A model generated the notes under the pieces. It was not told the DNA's origin. It saw only the letters and a list, made by a program, of their open reading frames with translations, and searched no databases. A DNA stretch of 64,000 nt from an uncultured Bacteroidales bacterium (lineage in GTDB: Bacteria > Bacteroidota > Bacteroidia > Bacteroidales > WCHB1-69). The stretch spans positions 248,001 to 312,000 of the forward strand of contig CAKUVI010000002.1 of assembly GCA_934699095.1 (NCBI GenBank), given 5' to 3'. Position 1 is the first letter of the stretch, and the number at the start of each line of letters is the position of its first letter. The position numbers were made by a program, and so were the translations under genes. Below, in pieces: positions 8,292 through 17,081 of the stretch.

Positions 8292-9854
8292 ATGCATTCA
8301 AACAACATACATACGGTAGCTGCTATAAAAGAATGTGAGAAATACACCATGGAACAGCATTCCATCCCGTCGTTGGAGTTGATGGAGAGAGCCGGAACTG
8401 CCTGTTCAGACAGGATTTCTACGATCCTGAAAGAGCAATTCGTGAAAAACGTAATCATTTTTTGCGGCTCAGGGAACAACGGCGGCGACGGGGTTGTGAT
8501 AGCGCGACAGCTCATATTCAAGCACAACTTTGGCGGAGATGTCACCGTTGTGAGGAGTTTTGACGGCAGTTCACGTGTCAGCGACCAAACTCGCACTAAC
8601 ATAGAACGTTGGCAAAGTATCGTTTCCGACCATACAAACGCACATCTGACCAGTTACAATGATTTTGATTTCTACAATTTAGGGGATGAAGATCTGATAA
8701 TAGACTCGATGTTTGGAACAGGATTGAACAAACCGTTACAGGGCATTCATTCCGAAATTGTGGAGAAGATTAATATGAGTGGCGTCAGGGTCATCGCCAT
8801 TGACACCCCGTCGGGACTGTTTGCCGACAGTCACACGCCCGAAAACGCCAAGGTGGTGCAGGCAGACATGACATTGACAATTCAGTTCATGAAGCTCGCA
8901 TTCATGGTACCTGAGAATTTCAAATATTGTGGATGTGTGGAGGTCATAGACGCAGGCATAGAGGAGCCTGTTGGCGTCAGCGAGGCGGCTGCATGTCGTC
9001 TGATCACTGCTGGTTTGTTCGGCAGCAGTTGGGATATGTTCAATCCATACGCTCACAAGGGCACTTTCGGCCACGGCCTGCTGGTTGCCGGCAGCACAGC
9101 GATGCCAGGCGCCGCGGTGCTAAGCGCCACGGCTGCTCTGCGGGGGGGCATCGGAAAGCTGACGGTGCACTCAACACGGCCGGTGCTCACCACACTCGCC
9201 TCCTTCCTCCCGGAGGCGATCCTTAATTTTGACGATGACGAACAGTGCGTGAGCAGTATCAACTGGAACAGCATACCCGAAAATGTGAACGCCATAGCCA
9301 TAGGCCCCGGAATCGGTAAATCAAAAAGGACCTATTCGTTGCTAAAGGACATTCTCGACACTGCCGACTTCCCCATTGTCATAGACGCCGATGCTCTCAA
9401 CCTGCTCGCGGAAGACAAGACAAGGCTCGCCTTCCTGCCGACAAACAGCATCTTGACACCTCATTTTGCGGAATTCGCCAGACTTGCCGGTGAGTCAAGT
9501 GACGACTTTGACCGTTTGAAGCGCGCCCGCGAATTCGCGATGCGTTATTCCGTGATTCTTGTTCTCAAGGGGCACAACACAGTGGTCAACATGCCCGACG
9601 GCACGCAGTTTTTCAACACCACCGGCAACCCAGGCATGGCCACCGCCGGCAGCGGCGACGTGCTCACAGGCCTGTTCCTCTCTCTGCTCTCCCAAGGCTA
9701 CACCCCGCAGTTCACCGCCCTGCTCGGTACCTTTATCCACGGCGCCGCAGGAGACGAATATGCCTCTGAACACTTCTATAAAACATTAATAGCATCCGAC
9801 TTGCCAAAATATTTCGACAAGGCTTTCTCAAAACTTGTTTCCTTAAACATTTAG
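8292..9854 (+). CDS. nnr: bifunctional NAD(P)H-hydrate epimerase / ADP-dependent NAD(P)H-hydrate dehydratase
   Basis: The 520-residue fusion repairs hydrated NADH and NADPH. Residues about 1-215 form the YjeF_N epimerase domain (CGSGNNGGDGVVIAR, then DSMFGTGLNKPL and AIDTPSGL). Residues about 230-515 form the ribokinase-like YjeF_C dehydratase domain (HKGTFGHGLLVAGS, AIGPGIGKS, VIDADALNLL, LTPHFAEFARL, and TTGNPGMATAGSGDVLTG). Both domains appear complete. Only two bases separate its stop from the next ATG, so the downstream thioredoxin-fold gene is probably cotranscribed. Confidence 0.95.
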   Translation: MHSNNIHTVAAIKECEKYTMEQHSIPSLELMERAGTACSDRISTILKEQFVKNVIIFCGSGNNGGDGVVIARQLIFKHNFGGDVTVVRSFDGSSRVSDQTRTNIERWQSIVSDHTNAHLTSYNDFDFYNLGDEDLIIDSMFGTGLNKPLQGIHSEIVEKINMSGVRVIAIDTPSGLFADSHTPENAKVVQADMTLTIQFMKLAFMVPENFKYCGCVEVIDAGIEEPVGVSEAAACRLITAGLFGSSWDMFNPYAHKGTFGHGLLVAGSTAMPGAAVLSATAALRGGIGKLTVHSTRPVLTTLASFLPEAILNFDDDEQCVSSINWNSIPENVNAIAIGPGIGKSKRTYSLLKDILDTADFPIVIDADALNLLAEDKTRLAFLPTNSILTPHFAEFARLAGESSDDFDRLKRAREFAMRYSVILVLKGHNTVVNMPDGTQFFNTTGNPGMATAGSGDVLTGLFLSLLSQGYTPQFTALLGTFIHGAAGDEYASEHFYKTLIASDLPKYFDKAFSKLVSLNI

Positions 9855-9856
9855 CT

Positions 9857-11248
9857 ATGAAAAAAACACTTCTCACAATCGCAACCACACTGAGTTTCAT
9901 GGTGGGCTTCGCACAGGTCTCGATAAACATCACCATACCTGACGCAACCTACGATTCCGTATTCATAAAGGGCTTTGCAAAACATCAGACAGAACAGGAG
10001 CTGAAAGCCCCGTTCAGCAAAAACATAGTCCTGAAAGACAAACAGTCGCTGAAGCCTGGAATGTACAATATCTTGGGCGATACAACATCCATCGGAGTGA
10101 TTCTCGTATCTTCCGAGAAAAACCAGAACTACTCCATAGTAATCTCTGGCGGAAAGGTTAATTTCACGAACTCCATTGAAAACTCGGCATATTATGAGTA
10201 TCTTCAGACACTTTGGGATTACAACAAACGTTTAGACTCCCTTAACAATATGTTCAACGAGGCCCAAAAGAGTATGCCCCAATATATGCTGAAAGTTTTT
10301 GTGGATTCACTATCTGTCAGCGCCAGACGCATCAACAACGAGATACGCGAATACCAAAACCAGATGTCGAAGGCCTATTCGAAATACCTGCTGGGTTCTG
10401 TGATTGCAACATCCACATACCTGCAAGACCCGCCAGAACATATAGTTAATAACAGGGAATTATTTCTTTCCTACTACGTGGAACACTTCTTCGACAATTT
10501 CACCTGGGATGACCCGCGTATCTTCAACACCCCTATAGCAGAGGAGAAACTCGCCGAATACTGTAATATGATTTACCAATTCGACAACCCCGCATACGAC
10601 TCGCTGGTACTCATGACCATTAACAAATCCAGAGTGAACAAAACCTCATACCAATATTTTTTCGATGCATTGGAACGTGTTTTAGGCAAAAACATATCGC
10701 CTTACAAAGTTGAGCACACTTACATTGCAATGCTCAAGGATGCACTCAGTCACAAAGATCTTGACGAAGACCGCAAACGCCGCTACAAGCGCGAGTTGGA
10801 GTACATCGACAAAAATCTGGCCGGACAGACAATCCCCAACTTCAACTTCGTCACAGCATCCGGAGACACAATGTCAATGTACGATGTCCAAAGCGAATAC
10901 ACAATTCTCTACCTCCAACATCCCACCTGCCCTACCTGCCATCAAGTAAGAAACATGATGAAAGACTTCTCCAAACTCAATGGTGCCATAAAATCAGGCA
11001 GACTGAAGGTTGTGATGATTTATTTCGAAGACGACCCGCAGGTGTGGAGCAACTACATCCACTCGCCAGAAGCCAACCCTGACTATATTCAGGGCTGGAA
11101 CTTTGACCAGACCATCGATGAAGACAACCTCTTCGACACAAGGACCATACCTTATATGTTCCTGCTTGACAAGGACAAGAAAGTAATCAAAAAAGACCTT
11201 TTATACAACGAAATAGAACCTTATATTGAGTATTTGAGGATATATTAG
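9857..11248 (+). CDS. secreted thioredoxin-fold (TlpA/DUF5106-like) protein
   Basis: A 463-residue protein with a signal peptide (MKKTLLTIATTLSFMVGFAQ), so it probably acts in the periplasm. Residues about 25-300 are an N-terminal beta-rich then helical region of the type placed before thioredoxin domains in Bacteroidota. Residues about 315-460 are an AhpC/TSA-thioredoxin-like domain with the redox pair C358-P-T-C361. A disulfide reductase or oxidase role is inferred; the partner is unknown. Two further proteins of the same plan lie at 18314-21215. Confidence 0.75.
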   Translation: MKKTLLTIATTLSFMVGFAQVSINITIPDATYDSVFIKGFAKHQTEQELKAPFSKNIVLKDKQSLKPGMYNILGDTTSIGVILVSSEKNQNYSIVISGGKVNFTNSIENSAYYEYLQTLWDYNKRLDSLNNMFNEAQKSMPQYMLKVFVDSLSVSARRINNEIREYQNQMSKAYSKYLLGSVIATSTYLQDPPEHIVNNRELFLSYYVEHFFDNFTWDDPRIFNTPIAEEKLAEYCNMIYQFDNPAYDSLVLMTINKSRVNKTSYQYFFDALERVLGKNISPYKVEHTYIAMLKDALSHKDLDEDRKRRYKRELEYIDKNLAGQTIPNFNFVTASGDTMSMYDVQSEYTILYLQHPTCPTCHQVRNMMKDFSKLNGAIKSGRLKVVMIYFEDDPQVWSNYIHSPEANPDYIQGWNFDQTIDEDNLFDTRTIPYMFLLDKDKKVIKKDLLYNEIEPYIEYLRIY

Positions 11249-11267
11249 ATACTACACATATTAAAAA

Positions 11268-11310
11268 CATAATGTCCAAGCCTGATTTCACAGACTTGGA
11301 CATTTTATTT
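11268..11310. terminator. bidirectional terminator between convergent genes
   Basis: A perfect 10-bp inverted repeat (AATGTCCAAG at 11271-11280 with its complement at 11295-11304) has an inner CTG/CAG pairing in the loop and a T-rich right flank. It lies between the convergent thioredoxin-fold and GH3-type genes. Confidence 0.75.
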
Positions 11311-11327
11311 GAAAGAATAAATATTCC

Positions 11328-13028
11328 CTACTCTATCACTAATTTTCTGAATTTTTCATGACGGGATTCATCCTGAAGGAGAAGGTTGAGTTTGAATTGT
11401 CCATCGCGCTTGCCCTCAGCAATGCACTGCGCCTTGAAAGTCTCAAAGGAGTTACGTTGCAGACGGTGGGTCACAGGGTCTTTCACACGCAAAGAGTCTC
11501 GCTTTGATTTATACTCCTGATTGTATTCTTTAAGGAGTTCGTCAACTCTCTTGGTGAATTCCTCGGCCTTCTGCTGCGGTGTCTCTATGTCAGCAAACTC
11601 ATAGTAGAAACGGTAAGCGGAAACATCAAGATCGGCGAACCCGATGAAAAACTTAAGAGGCATGTTCATTTCAGCTTCCGCAGCACGAACTGCGTCAATA
11701 AACTGTTTTTCATGAAGCTTTTCACCTGTCATGGTCACAATTCCGTTGACTTTCTGAACAAGATGTATTGATGGGGTGCCCCAGTATGTCGGGCCAACCT
11801 CAATAAGGTCGTTCATGTTATAACGGTAAAGTCCGGCATAAGTGGTCACATAGGTTATGTAGCGTTTGCCTTCCTGAAGTTCGTACAGTTGAAGGAATTT
11901 CTTCTCGCTGTCTGGCTTATCCATGTCTTCTTCCGACACAAATTCCATGTAATGCATATGAGCGCACGGAATTGTGTTAACAGTATCGTCAATAACAAGG
12001 CCGAACCGGCATTCTGTAGAGTAATATGAGAACTCTTGATGGAACATCTGTTTTGGGAATGAGTCCTTGAATTTGTCGATATAAATTTTGGTATTACCGC
12101 AGCGCCATGTATTAAGCACTTGGAAATCAGGCCAATAGTGTTTAGGAAGCACAGTGCCGTATTTTTGTTTTAAAGCACGAAGTTCGGCAGCTCTCTCCGG
12201 ATTTGGCTTCATATATGGCTTAAACGATTCGCGGATTCGTTCAGGCACATCGATATCTGGATTAAGAGTGCCATTTTCAATATCCTCAACGTATTTGTCG
12301 AAATACTCATTGACATTGTTCTGCATTTCAACAATGGTAGAAGGATTGGCGGTGATGATAAGGGTGGTGTTGTGTTCGATGCCGAAACGCATTATCGAAT
12401 AGTATCTTGCTGTATAGTCTTCAATCTCATAGATTGTAAATGGATAAGGGGAAAGCTTCTTCACGAATTCGGGACAGTCGCGTTGTGCAAAGCCGGATAT
12501 TGAGCCGCAGACGGTGCCGTCGGGGGCGTAACCCTCTACCACTTTGCCGACAATGCTAACCAATTTGCCGGCGAAAACCTTTCTGCGGTTGCGAATCATC
12601 GTGTAAAGCCAGGCCTTGTTCATCTTGCCATAGACGTCTTTCAGATAATGCTTGGTGATTGGAATCCACTTGGGCTCTTTTGTGGTTCCGGAAGTGGTGG
12701 CGTAGAGGGCCGGCTTGTCCGGGAAAAGCACATTGGACTCACCGTTCTTATGTCGCTCAATCAGAGGACGAAGATCCTCATAATCATTGGGACTCACATA
12801 TTTTTGATAGAGGCTGTAGAGCTCTGTGTCATCCTTCGCCTGTAATATTTCTGCGAAGTGATGCAATTTACCATATTCAGAGTCCTTGGCGAACTCAAGG
12901 ATTCCTCTCAAAGTCTTCTCTTGAGACTTTCTCGGATTCTTGGCAGCGTTTTTGAATGCTATAAACTGTAAGCCGCCTGCCACTCCGAGCAGGAAATTAG
13001 GCACCAATGGGAAAGTGAGTTTTTCCAT
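11328..13028 (-). CDS. GH3-type auxin-responsive promoter family protein (acyl-amido synthetase-like)
   Basis: A 566-residue protein of the GH3 branch of adenylate-forming enzymes. It has the ATP-binding TTSGTTKEPKWIPIT motif, a central YYSTECRFGL region, and FVSEEDMDKPDSEKKFLQLYEL, TYAGLYRYNMNDLIEV and VNGIVTMTGEKLHEKQ toward the C-terminus. Plant GH3 proteins join amino acids to acyl acids; bacterial members have no established substrate. It follows an acyl-CoA synthetase gene by 11 bases, and the pair is probably one transcript from the promoter at 14825-14855, which suggests linked acyl activation steps. Confidence 0.87.
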   Translation of the reverse strand: MEKLTFPLVPNFLLGVAGGLQFIAFKNAAKNPRKSQEKTLRGILEFAKDSEYGKLHHFAEILQAKDDTELYSLYQKYVSPNDYEDLRPLIERHKNGESNVLFPDKPALYATTSGTTKEPKWIPITKHYLKDVYGKMNKAWLYTMIRNRRKVFAGKLVSIVGKVVEGYAPDGTVCGSISGFAQRDCPEFVKKLSPYPFTIYEIEDYTARYYSIMRFGIEHNTTLIITANPSTIVEMQNNVNEYFDKYVEDIENGTLNPDIDVPERIRESFKPYMKPNPERAAELRALKQKYGTVLPKHYWPDFQVLNTWRCGNTKIYIDKFKDSFPKQMFHQEFSYYSTECRFGLVIDDTVNTIPCAHMHYMEFVSEEDMDKPDSEKKFLQLYELQEGKRYITYVTTYAGLYRYNMNDLIEVGPTYWGTPSIHLVQKVNGIVTMTGEKLHEKQFIDAVRAAEAEMNMPLKFFIGFADLDVSAYRFYYEFADIETPQQKAEEFTKRVDELLKEYNQEYKSKRDSLRVKDPVTHRLQRNSFETFKAQCIAEGKRDGQFKLNLLLQDESRHEKFRKLVIE

Positions 13029-13039
13029 ATTATTAGTTT

Positions 13040-14761
13040 TTATTTGTAAAGATAACGTTTTATACTCTTTTTCGGTGTTTTTTCGAACTCGTGCATGTGG
13101 AGCTCCATAATATTAATTTGTTCGTAGGCGGCAAGGCTTTTGTTAACCTCCTTCTTTATTTTTTCGAGCTGTTCAACGACATCGGCTTGTGTCAGACCAG
13201 CCTCGTCGCATGCGTCAATATCGGGGTAAACCAAAGCCACGATCTTGTTGTCGCGCTGCAGCACAATGCTTTCCATGACAAAAGGCATATTGTTAAGCTT
13301 GTCTTCAATCTCTTCGGGATAGATATTCTGGCCGGAAGGACCGAGCAGCATTGTCTTGCAGCGTCCCTTGATGAAGATGTTGCCTTCGTTGTCAACGTAA
13401 CCGAGGTCTCCGGTACGAAGCCATCCGTCATCTGTGAAGCTTTCATTGGTGGCTGCCTCGTTTTTATAATAGCCAAGCATCACATTGTCGCCTCTGACAA
13501 CAATTTCGCCGATGCCATTTTCGTTCGGGTCATCGATTCTGACTTCCATGCAGTCGAGGATTTGGCCGCAACTTGAAGGCAGAAATTTTGTCCAATGTGA
13601 GTAAGAAATCAAGGGTGCGGTCTCAGTCATCCCGTAGCCGATAGTGAACGGGAATTTGATCTTCCGCATAAACTTCTCCACTTCAGCGTTCAGTGCGGCG
13701 CCACCGATGATAATCTGTTCGAAGGAGCCTCCGAACACACCGACCAATTTCTTTTTGATCTGGCCGAGAACGACATCGTCAAGATAAGGGACCTTCAGTA
13801 CCCAGTTCATAGGCGGTTTGGCGATCATCGGCTGAATCTGACGACGGTATATTTTCTCGATAATCAAAGGGACGCTGAGTATAAGTGTAGGTTTGATTTC
13901 GGCAAAGGCAGATAGAAGCACCTTCGGTGTCGGGGTCTTGGTTATGAAATAGGTGTGTCCGCCGATTGTTGAGTTTCCCAGAAAGTCGAATGCACAACCG
14001 TATGCGTGAGCCAGAGGCAGGAAAGTGACCATGCGGTCGCCAGGAAACAACAGGTGCTTTGATGGGTTGCCCGCAGCATAGGCTGTGTGGCCAAACCGAG
14101 CGTTGGATGCCAGCGCCCTGCCCGAAGTCATGACTCCCTTCGAGAATCCGGTTGTTCCCGATGTGTAGTTGATGGATGCCACCTCCTCGTTGTCCTTGTA
14201 ATCGTAACGAATGCAGTCGGGATAGAACTCTCCATTAAACTTCTTGTCAAAAAGCTGCTGTATCGCCTCCGGAGATATCAGCTCCTTTGTAAGGGAGAAA
14301 CGGATGTTCATCTCCTCGTTGACCATCGGAAGTGCAGACTCCCTCACAGCCAACGGCTGGAAAGATGTGAGTGAAATCACAGCCCTGACCTGCCCCAACT
14401 CGCTCTCGTCAAGATGATCCCAATAATAGTCCCCCGAAAAAAGCAGTTTAGAGTCGGAGTGCTTTATGATATGGTGAACATTCTCACTATGGAAATCCTG
14501 GAGAATAGGAACAATCACGGCCCCGTATGTAACAGTGGCAATGTAAGCCACTGCCCAATTAGTGCTGTTGCGGCCAATCAATGCCACCTTGTCGTTTTTC
14601 TCTATTCCACACTGCTCAAACAATATGTGCAGTTTCTCCACCTGCTCGGCAACTTGCGCGTATGTGAGTGTGTATTTTGTCTCATAATCGGTGAATGCCT
14701 CCAAATTCCAGTATCTGCGAAAGGAATCTTCAAACATTCTTACAAAATTGTCTTTGATCAT
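13040..14761 (-). CDS. AMP-dependent long-chain acyl-CoA synthetase/ligase
   Basis: The 573-residue enzyme activates a carboxylic acid (probably a fatty acid) as acyl-AMP and then acyl-CoA. Signature motifs are the P-loop INYTSGTTGFSKGVM, FLPLAHAYGCAFDF, the A5-like GYGMTETAPLISY, and the hinge WLRTGDLGYVDNEGNIFIKGRCK, followed by a C-terminal domain ending in TPKKSIKRYLYK with a catalytic Lys candidate. I chose ATG at 14761 (MIKDNFVRMFEDSF) because the upstream extension of the open frame is not protein-like and contains the promoter. Confidence 0.92.
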   Translation of the reverse strand: MIKDNFVRMFEDSFRRYWNLEAFTDYETKYTLTYAQVAEQVEKLHILFEQCGIEKNDKVALIGRNSTNWAVAYIATVTYGAVIVPILQDFHSENVHHIIKHSDSKLLFSGDYYWDHLDESELGQVRAVISLTSFQPLAVRESALPMVNEEMNIRFSLTKELISPEAIQQLFDKKFNGEFYPDCIRYDYKDNEEVASINYTSGTTGFSKGVMTSGRALASNARFGHTAYAAGNPSKHLLFPGDRMVTFLPLAHAYGCAFDFLGNSTIGGHTYFITKTPTPKVLLSAFAEIKPTLILSVPLIIEKIYRRQIQPMIAKPPMNWVLKVPYLDDVVLGQIKKKLVGVFGGSFEQIIIGGAALNAEVEKFMRKIKFPFTIGYGMTETAPLISYSHWTKFLPSSCGQILDCMEVRIDDPNENGIGEIVVRGDNVMLGYYKNEAATNESFTDDGWLRTGDLGYVDNEGNIFIKGRCKTMLLGPSGQNIYPEEIEDKLNNMPFVMESIVLQRDNKIVALVYPDIDACDEAGLTQADVVEQLEKIKKEVNKSLAAYEQINIMELHMHEFEKTPKKSIKRYLYK

Positions 14762-14824
14762 TATACAGTTTATTAGTTTATAATAAAGTGAAGATGGAAT
14801 TATCCCATCCCAAAAAACAAGCGG

Positions 14825-14855
14825 CAAATGTACATTTTTTTGAACAAATAGCAAA
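14825..14855 (-). promoter_or_regulatory. promoter of the acyl-CoA synthetase-GH3 operon
   Basis: On the minus strand a TTTG (-33, 14852-14855) is followed after 19 bases by TACATTTG (-7, 14825-14832), 63 bases before the ATG. This spacing is the canonical Bacteroidota arrangement and is one of the best-formed promoters in the window. Confidence 0.7.
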
Positions 14856-14886
14856 GACAATATTTCACCTGGTGAGTGATGTTCAT

Positions 14887-15744
14887 TTAGATGAACATAC
14901 GAGTGTTTTCGCGGTATTTTGCATAATCCGGCTTGTTCTGCAACTGCCGTTTCTCCATCAACGGAACACTTATGAAGCAGAAAAGTGCCGTATTCAACAG
15001 CGGTCCAACGAACCAGATGTCGGGAGTAATATGGCTTAAAACTGGCAGAGCCATAAGCCAGACGCCATACCACATCAGAATCTCACCGAAATAGTTGGGA
15101 TGCCTGCCATGTCGCCATAGTCCCACATTGCACACTTTTCCAGGATGGGCCCTCGAAAAACGGTGACGTTGAGTGTCGGCCACGAGCTGTAGTGTGGCGG
15201 CTACTATGCAGATAGAGAAGCCCACTATTGTTGAAAAAGAAGCCGACACAGATGCTTCGATGAGAAAAAAACCTGGAACCATGACCAGAAATACAATCAC
15301 TGTAGGCATCATGTTTAGTCCGAAGAAATTGACAAGATGAAACAACACAGGACGCAACGAGTTGCGATACTTGGTGTAGCGCCAATCCTCACTATTCAAG
15401 TTGCGGAATGTGAACGCCCAATTGGCTGTAAGACGGATGCCCCAGTACCAGACAGCCACGAGCAAAAGTAGTGTTGCCGATGAAAAACTGTTGGTATGGA
15501 ATGCCCATAGGGTGAGCATCACAGGCGGTGCAACACTCCAATAAGGATCATACACCGAGACATTGTGGAAAACAAGTCCGAAAAACCACACAAAGCAGGT
15601 GGCGACTACATCGGCCGCAAAAAGTGACCACAGGAAGTGCCAGCCGCAATCATTCGCCCTCATAAAGACAAACACCCCTAAGAGAGTTGCCAAAAGATAA
15701 ACAACAGTGATAATGGCAAGACTATAACATTTCGACTCTTTCAT
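14887..15744 (-). CDS. DUF1295 family integral membrane protein (steroid 5-alpha reductase-like fold)
   Basis: A 285-residue protein with about seven hydrophobic segments. It carries family features: SVYDPYWSVAPP in the first half, YWGIRLTANWAFTF in the middle, and the C-terminal LWRHGRHPNYFGEILMWYGVWL motif shared with isoprenylcysteine methyltransferase and 5-alpha-reductase type proteins. The reaction is unknown for most members; NADPH-dependent lipid reduction is an inference from the fold. It is last in the glmM-to-DUF1295 operon, 27 bases after murA. Confidence 0.85.
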   Translation of the reverse strand: MKESKCYSLAIITVVYLLATLLGVFVFMRANDCGWHFLWSLFAADVVATCFVWFFGLVFHNVSVYDPYWSVAPPVMLTLWAFHTNSFSSATLLLLVAVWYWGIRLTANWAFTFRNLNSEDWRYTKYRNSLRPVLFHLVNFFGLNMMPTVIVFLVMVPGFFLIEASVSASFSTIVGFSICIVAATLQLVADTQRHRFSRAHPGKVCNVGLWRHGRHPNYFGEILMWYGVWLMALPVLSHITPDIWFVGPLLNTALFCFISVPLMEKRQLQNKPDYAKYRENTRMFI

Positions 15745-15771
15745 CTTATCAGAATAAAACCGGACAACAAC

Positions 15772-17079
15772 TCAGACGCGCTCAATATGGGCGCCCAAAG
15801 CATTTAGACGTTCTACGATATATTCATAACCGCGGTCTATCTGCTCCACATTCTGTATCACGCTGCGTCCTTCAGCCGACATGGCAGCGATGAGTAGGGC
15901 AATGCCGGCGCGGATGTCGGGCGATGACATCTTGGTGGCGCGCAACGGCTTTTCCCTGCCCAGCCCCACGACAATGGCGCGGTGAGGGTCGCACAGCACT
16001 ATCTGCGCACCCATCGACTGGAGCATATCCACGAAGAAGAGACGGCTCTCGAACATCTTTTGATGTATGAGCACACTGCCCTTGGCCTGGATTGCTGTGA
16101 CAAGCGCAATACTGATCAGATCCGGCGTGAAACCAGGCCACGGAGCATCTGATATGGTCAGGATCGAGGCGTCCACAGGGTTGGTATAAATTTGGTACAG
16201 CCTTTGACCATGTACTATGATGTCGTCGTCTTGCTGCTCAAAATGCACACCCATCTTTCCAAATGTGTATGGTATGATGCCCAGATGCTCGCAGGCACAA
16301 TTCTTGATGGTGACCTCCGACTGTGTCATGGCTGCCATGCCAATAAAACTCCCGACCTCAATCATGTCAGGAAGGATGTGGTGTTCGCAACCATGCAGCT
16401 CCTTAACGCCCTCAATGGTGAGCAGATTGGATCCGATTCCGGATATTCTGGCACCCATCTTGTTAAGCATAGTGCACAACTGGTAGAGATATGGCTCACA
16501 TGCAGCATTGAAGATTGTTGTTGTGCCCTCAGCAAGAACAGCCGCCATGACAATATTGGCTGTGCCAGTCACAGACGGCTCGTTCAACAACATATAGCAC
16601 CCCTTTAACTCCTTGGCCTCCAGTTCAAAAAACCTGCCATCGTCAGAAGTGCGGATATATGCGCCCAACTTTTCAAGTCCCTCGAAATGGGTGGTAAGCG
16701 GCCGCCTTCCTATCTGATCGCCTCCCGGACGACCCGAATATGCCTTCCCGAAGCGGCCTAACAACGGTCCTAAAACCATGATAGAGGCCCTGATCTTAGC
16801 CGACAACTTCACGAACTCCTCAGTGTGAAGTTGCTCAAAATCAACATCTTCCGCCTGAAAAGTGAAAGAGTGATTATCAATCTTAGTTATCTTGACACCC
16901 ATAAGGGCGAGTATCTCGCGATAACGCTGCGTGTCCAAGATGTCAGGGATGTTGTATATGGTCACAGGTTCCTTGGTCAGGAGCACTGCCGAAAGAACCT
17001 GTAACGCCTCGTTTTTTGCACCTTGAGGGGTTATCTCTCCCTGAAGATGATAACCGCCGTCAATTATGAATTCTGCCAT
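15772..17079 (-). CDS. murA: UDP-N-acetylglucosamine 1-carboxyvinyltransferase, Asp-type active site
   Basis: The 435-residue enzyme transfers enolpyruvate from PEP to UDP-GlcNAc, the committed step of peptidoglycan synthesis. It has the N-terminal GAKNEAL motif (Lys22, Asn23) and the RASIMVLGPLLGRFGKA stretch before the active-site loop. In that loop the residue matching E. coli Cys115 is Asp121 (RPGGDQIGRRP). Cys is the residue alkylated by fosfomycin, and Asp at this position is known to confer intrinsic insensitivity in other bacteria. It lies two bases after pfkA and downstream of glmM, so UDP-GlcNAc precursor supply and use may be co-regulated. Confidence 0.95.
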   Translation of the reverse strand: MAEFIIDGGYHLQGEITPQGAKNEALQVLSAVLLTKEPVTIYNIPDILDTQRYREILALMGVKITKIDNHSFTFQAEDVDFEQLHTEEFVKLSAKIRASIMVLGPLLGRFGKAYSGRPGGDQIGRRPLTTHFEGLEKLGAYIRTSDDGRFFELEAKELKGCYMLLNEPSVTGTANIVMAAVLAEGTTTIFNAACEPYLYQLCTMLNKMGARISGIGSNLLTIEGVKELHGCEHHILPDMIEVGSFIGMAAMTQSEVTIKNCACEHLGIIPYTFGKMGVHFEQQDDDIIVHGQRLYQIYTNPVDASILTISDAPWPGFTPDLISIALVTAIQAKGSVLIHQKMFESRLFFVDMLQSMGAQIVLCDPHRAIVVGLGREKPLRATKMSSPDIRAGIALLIAAMSAEGRSVIQNVEQIDRGYEYIVERLNALGAHIERV

Positions 17080-17081
17080 TA

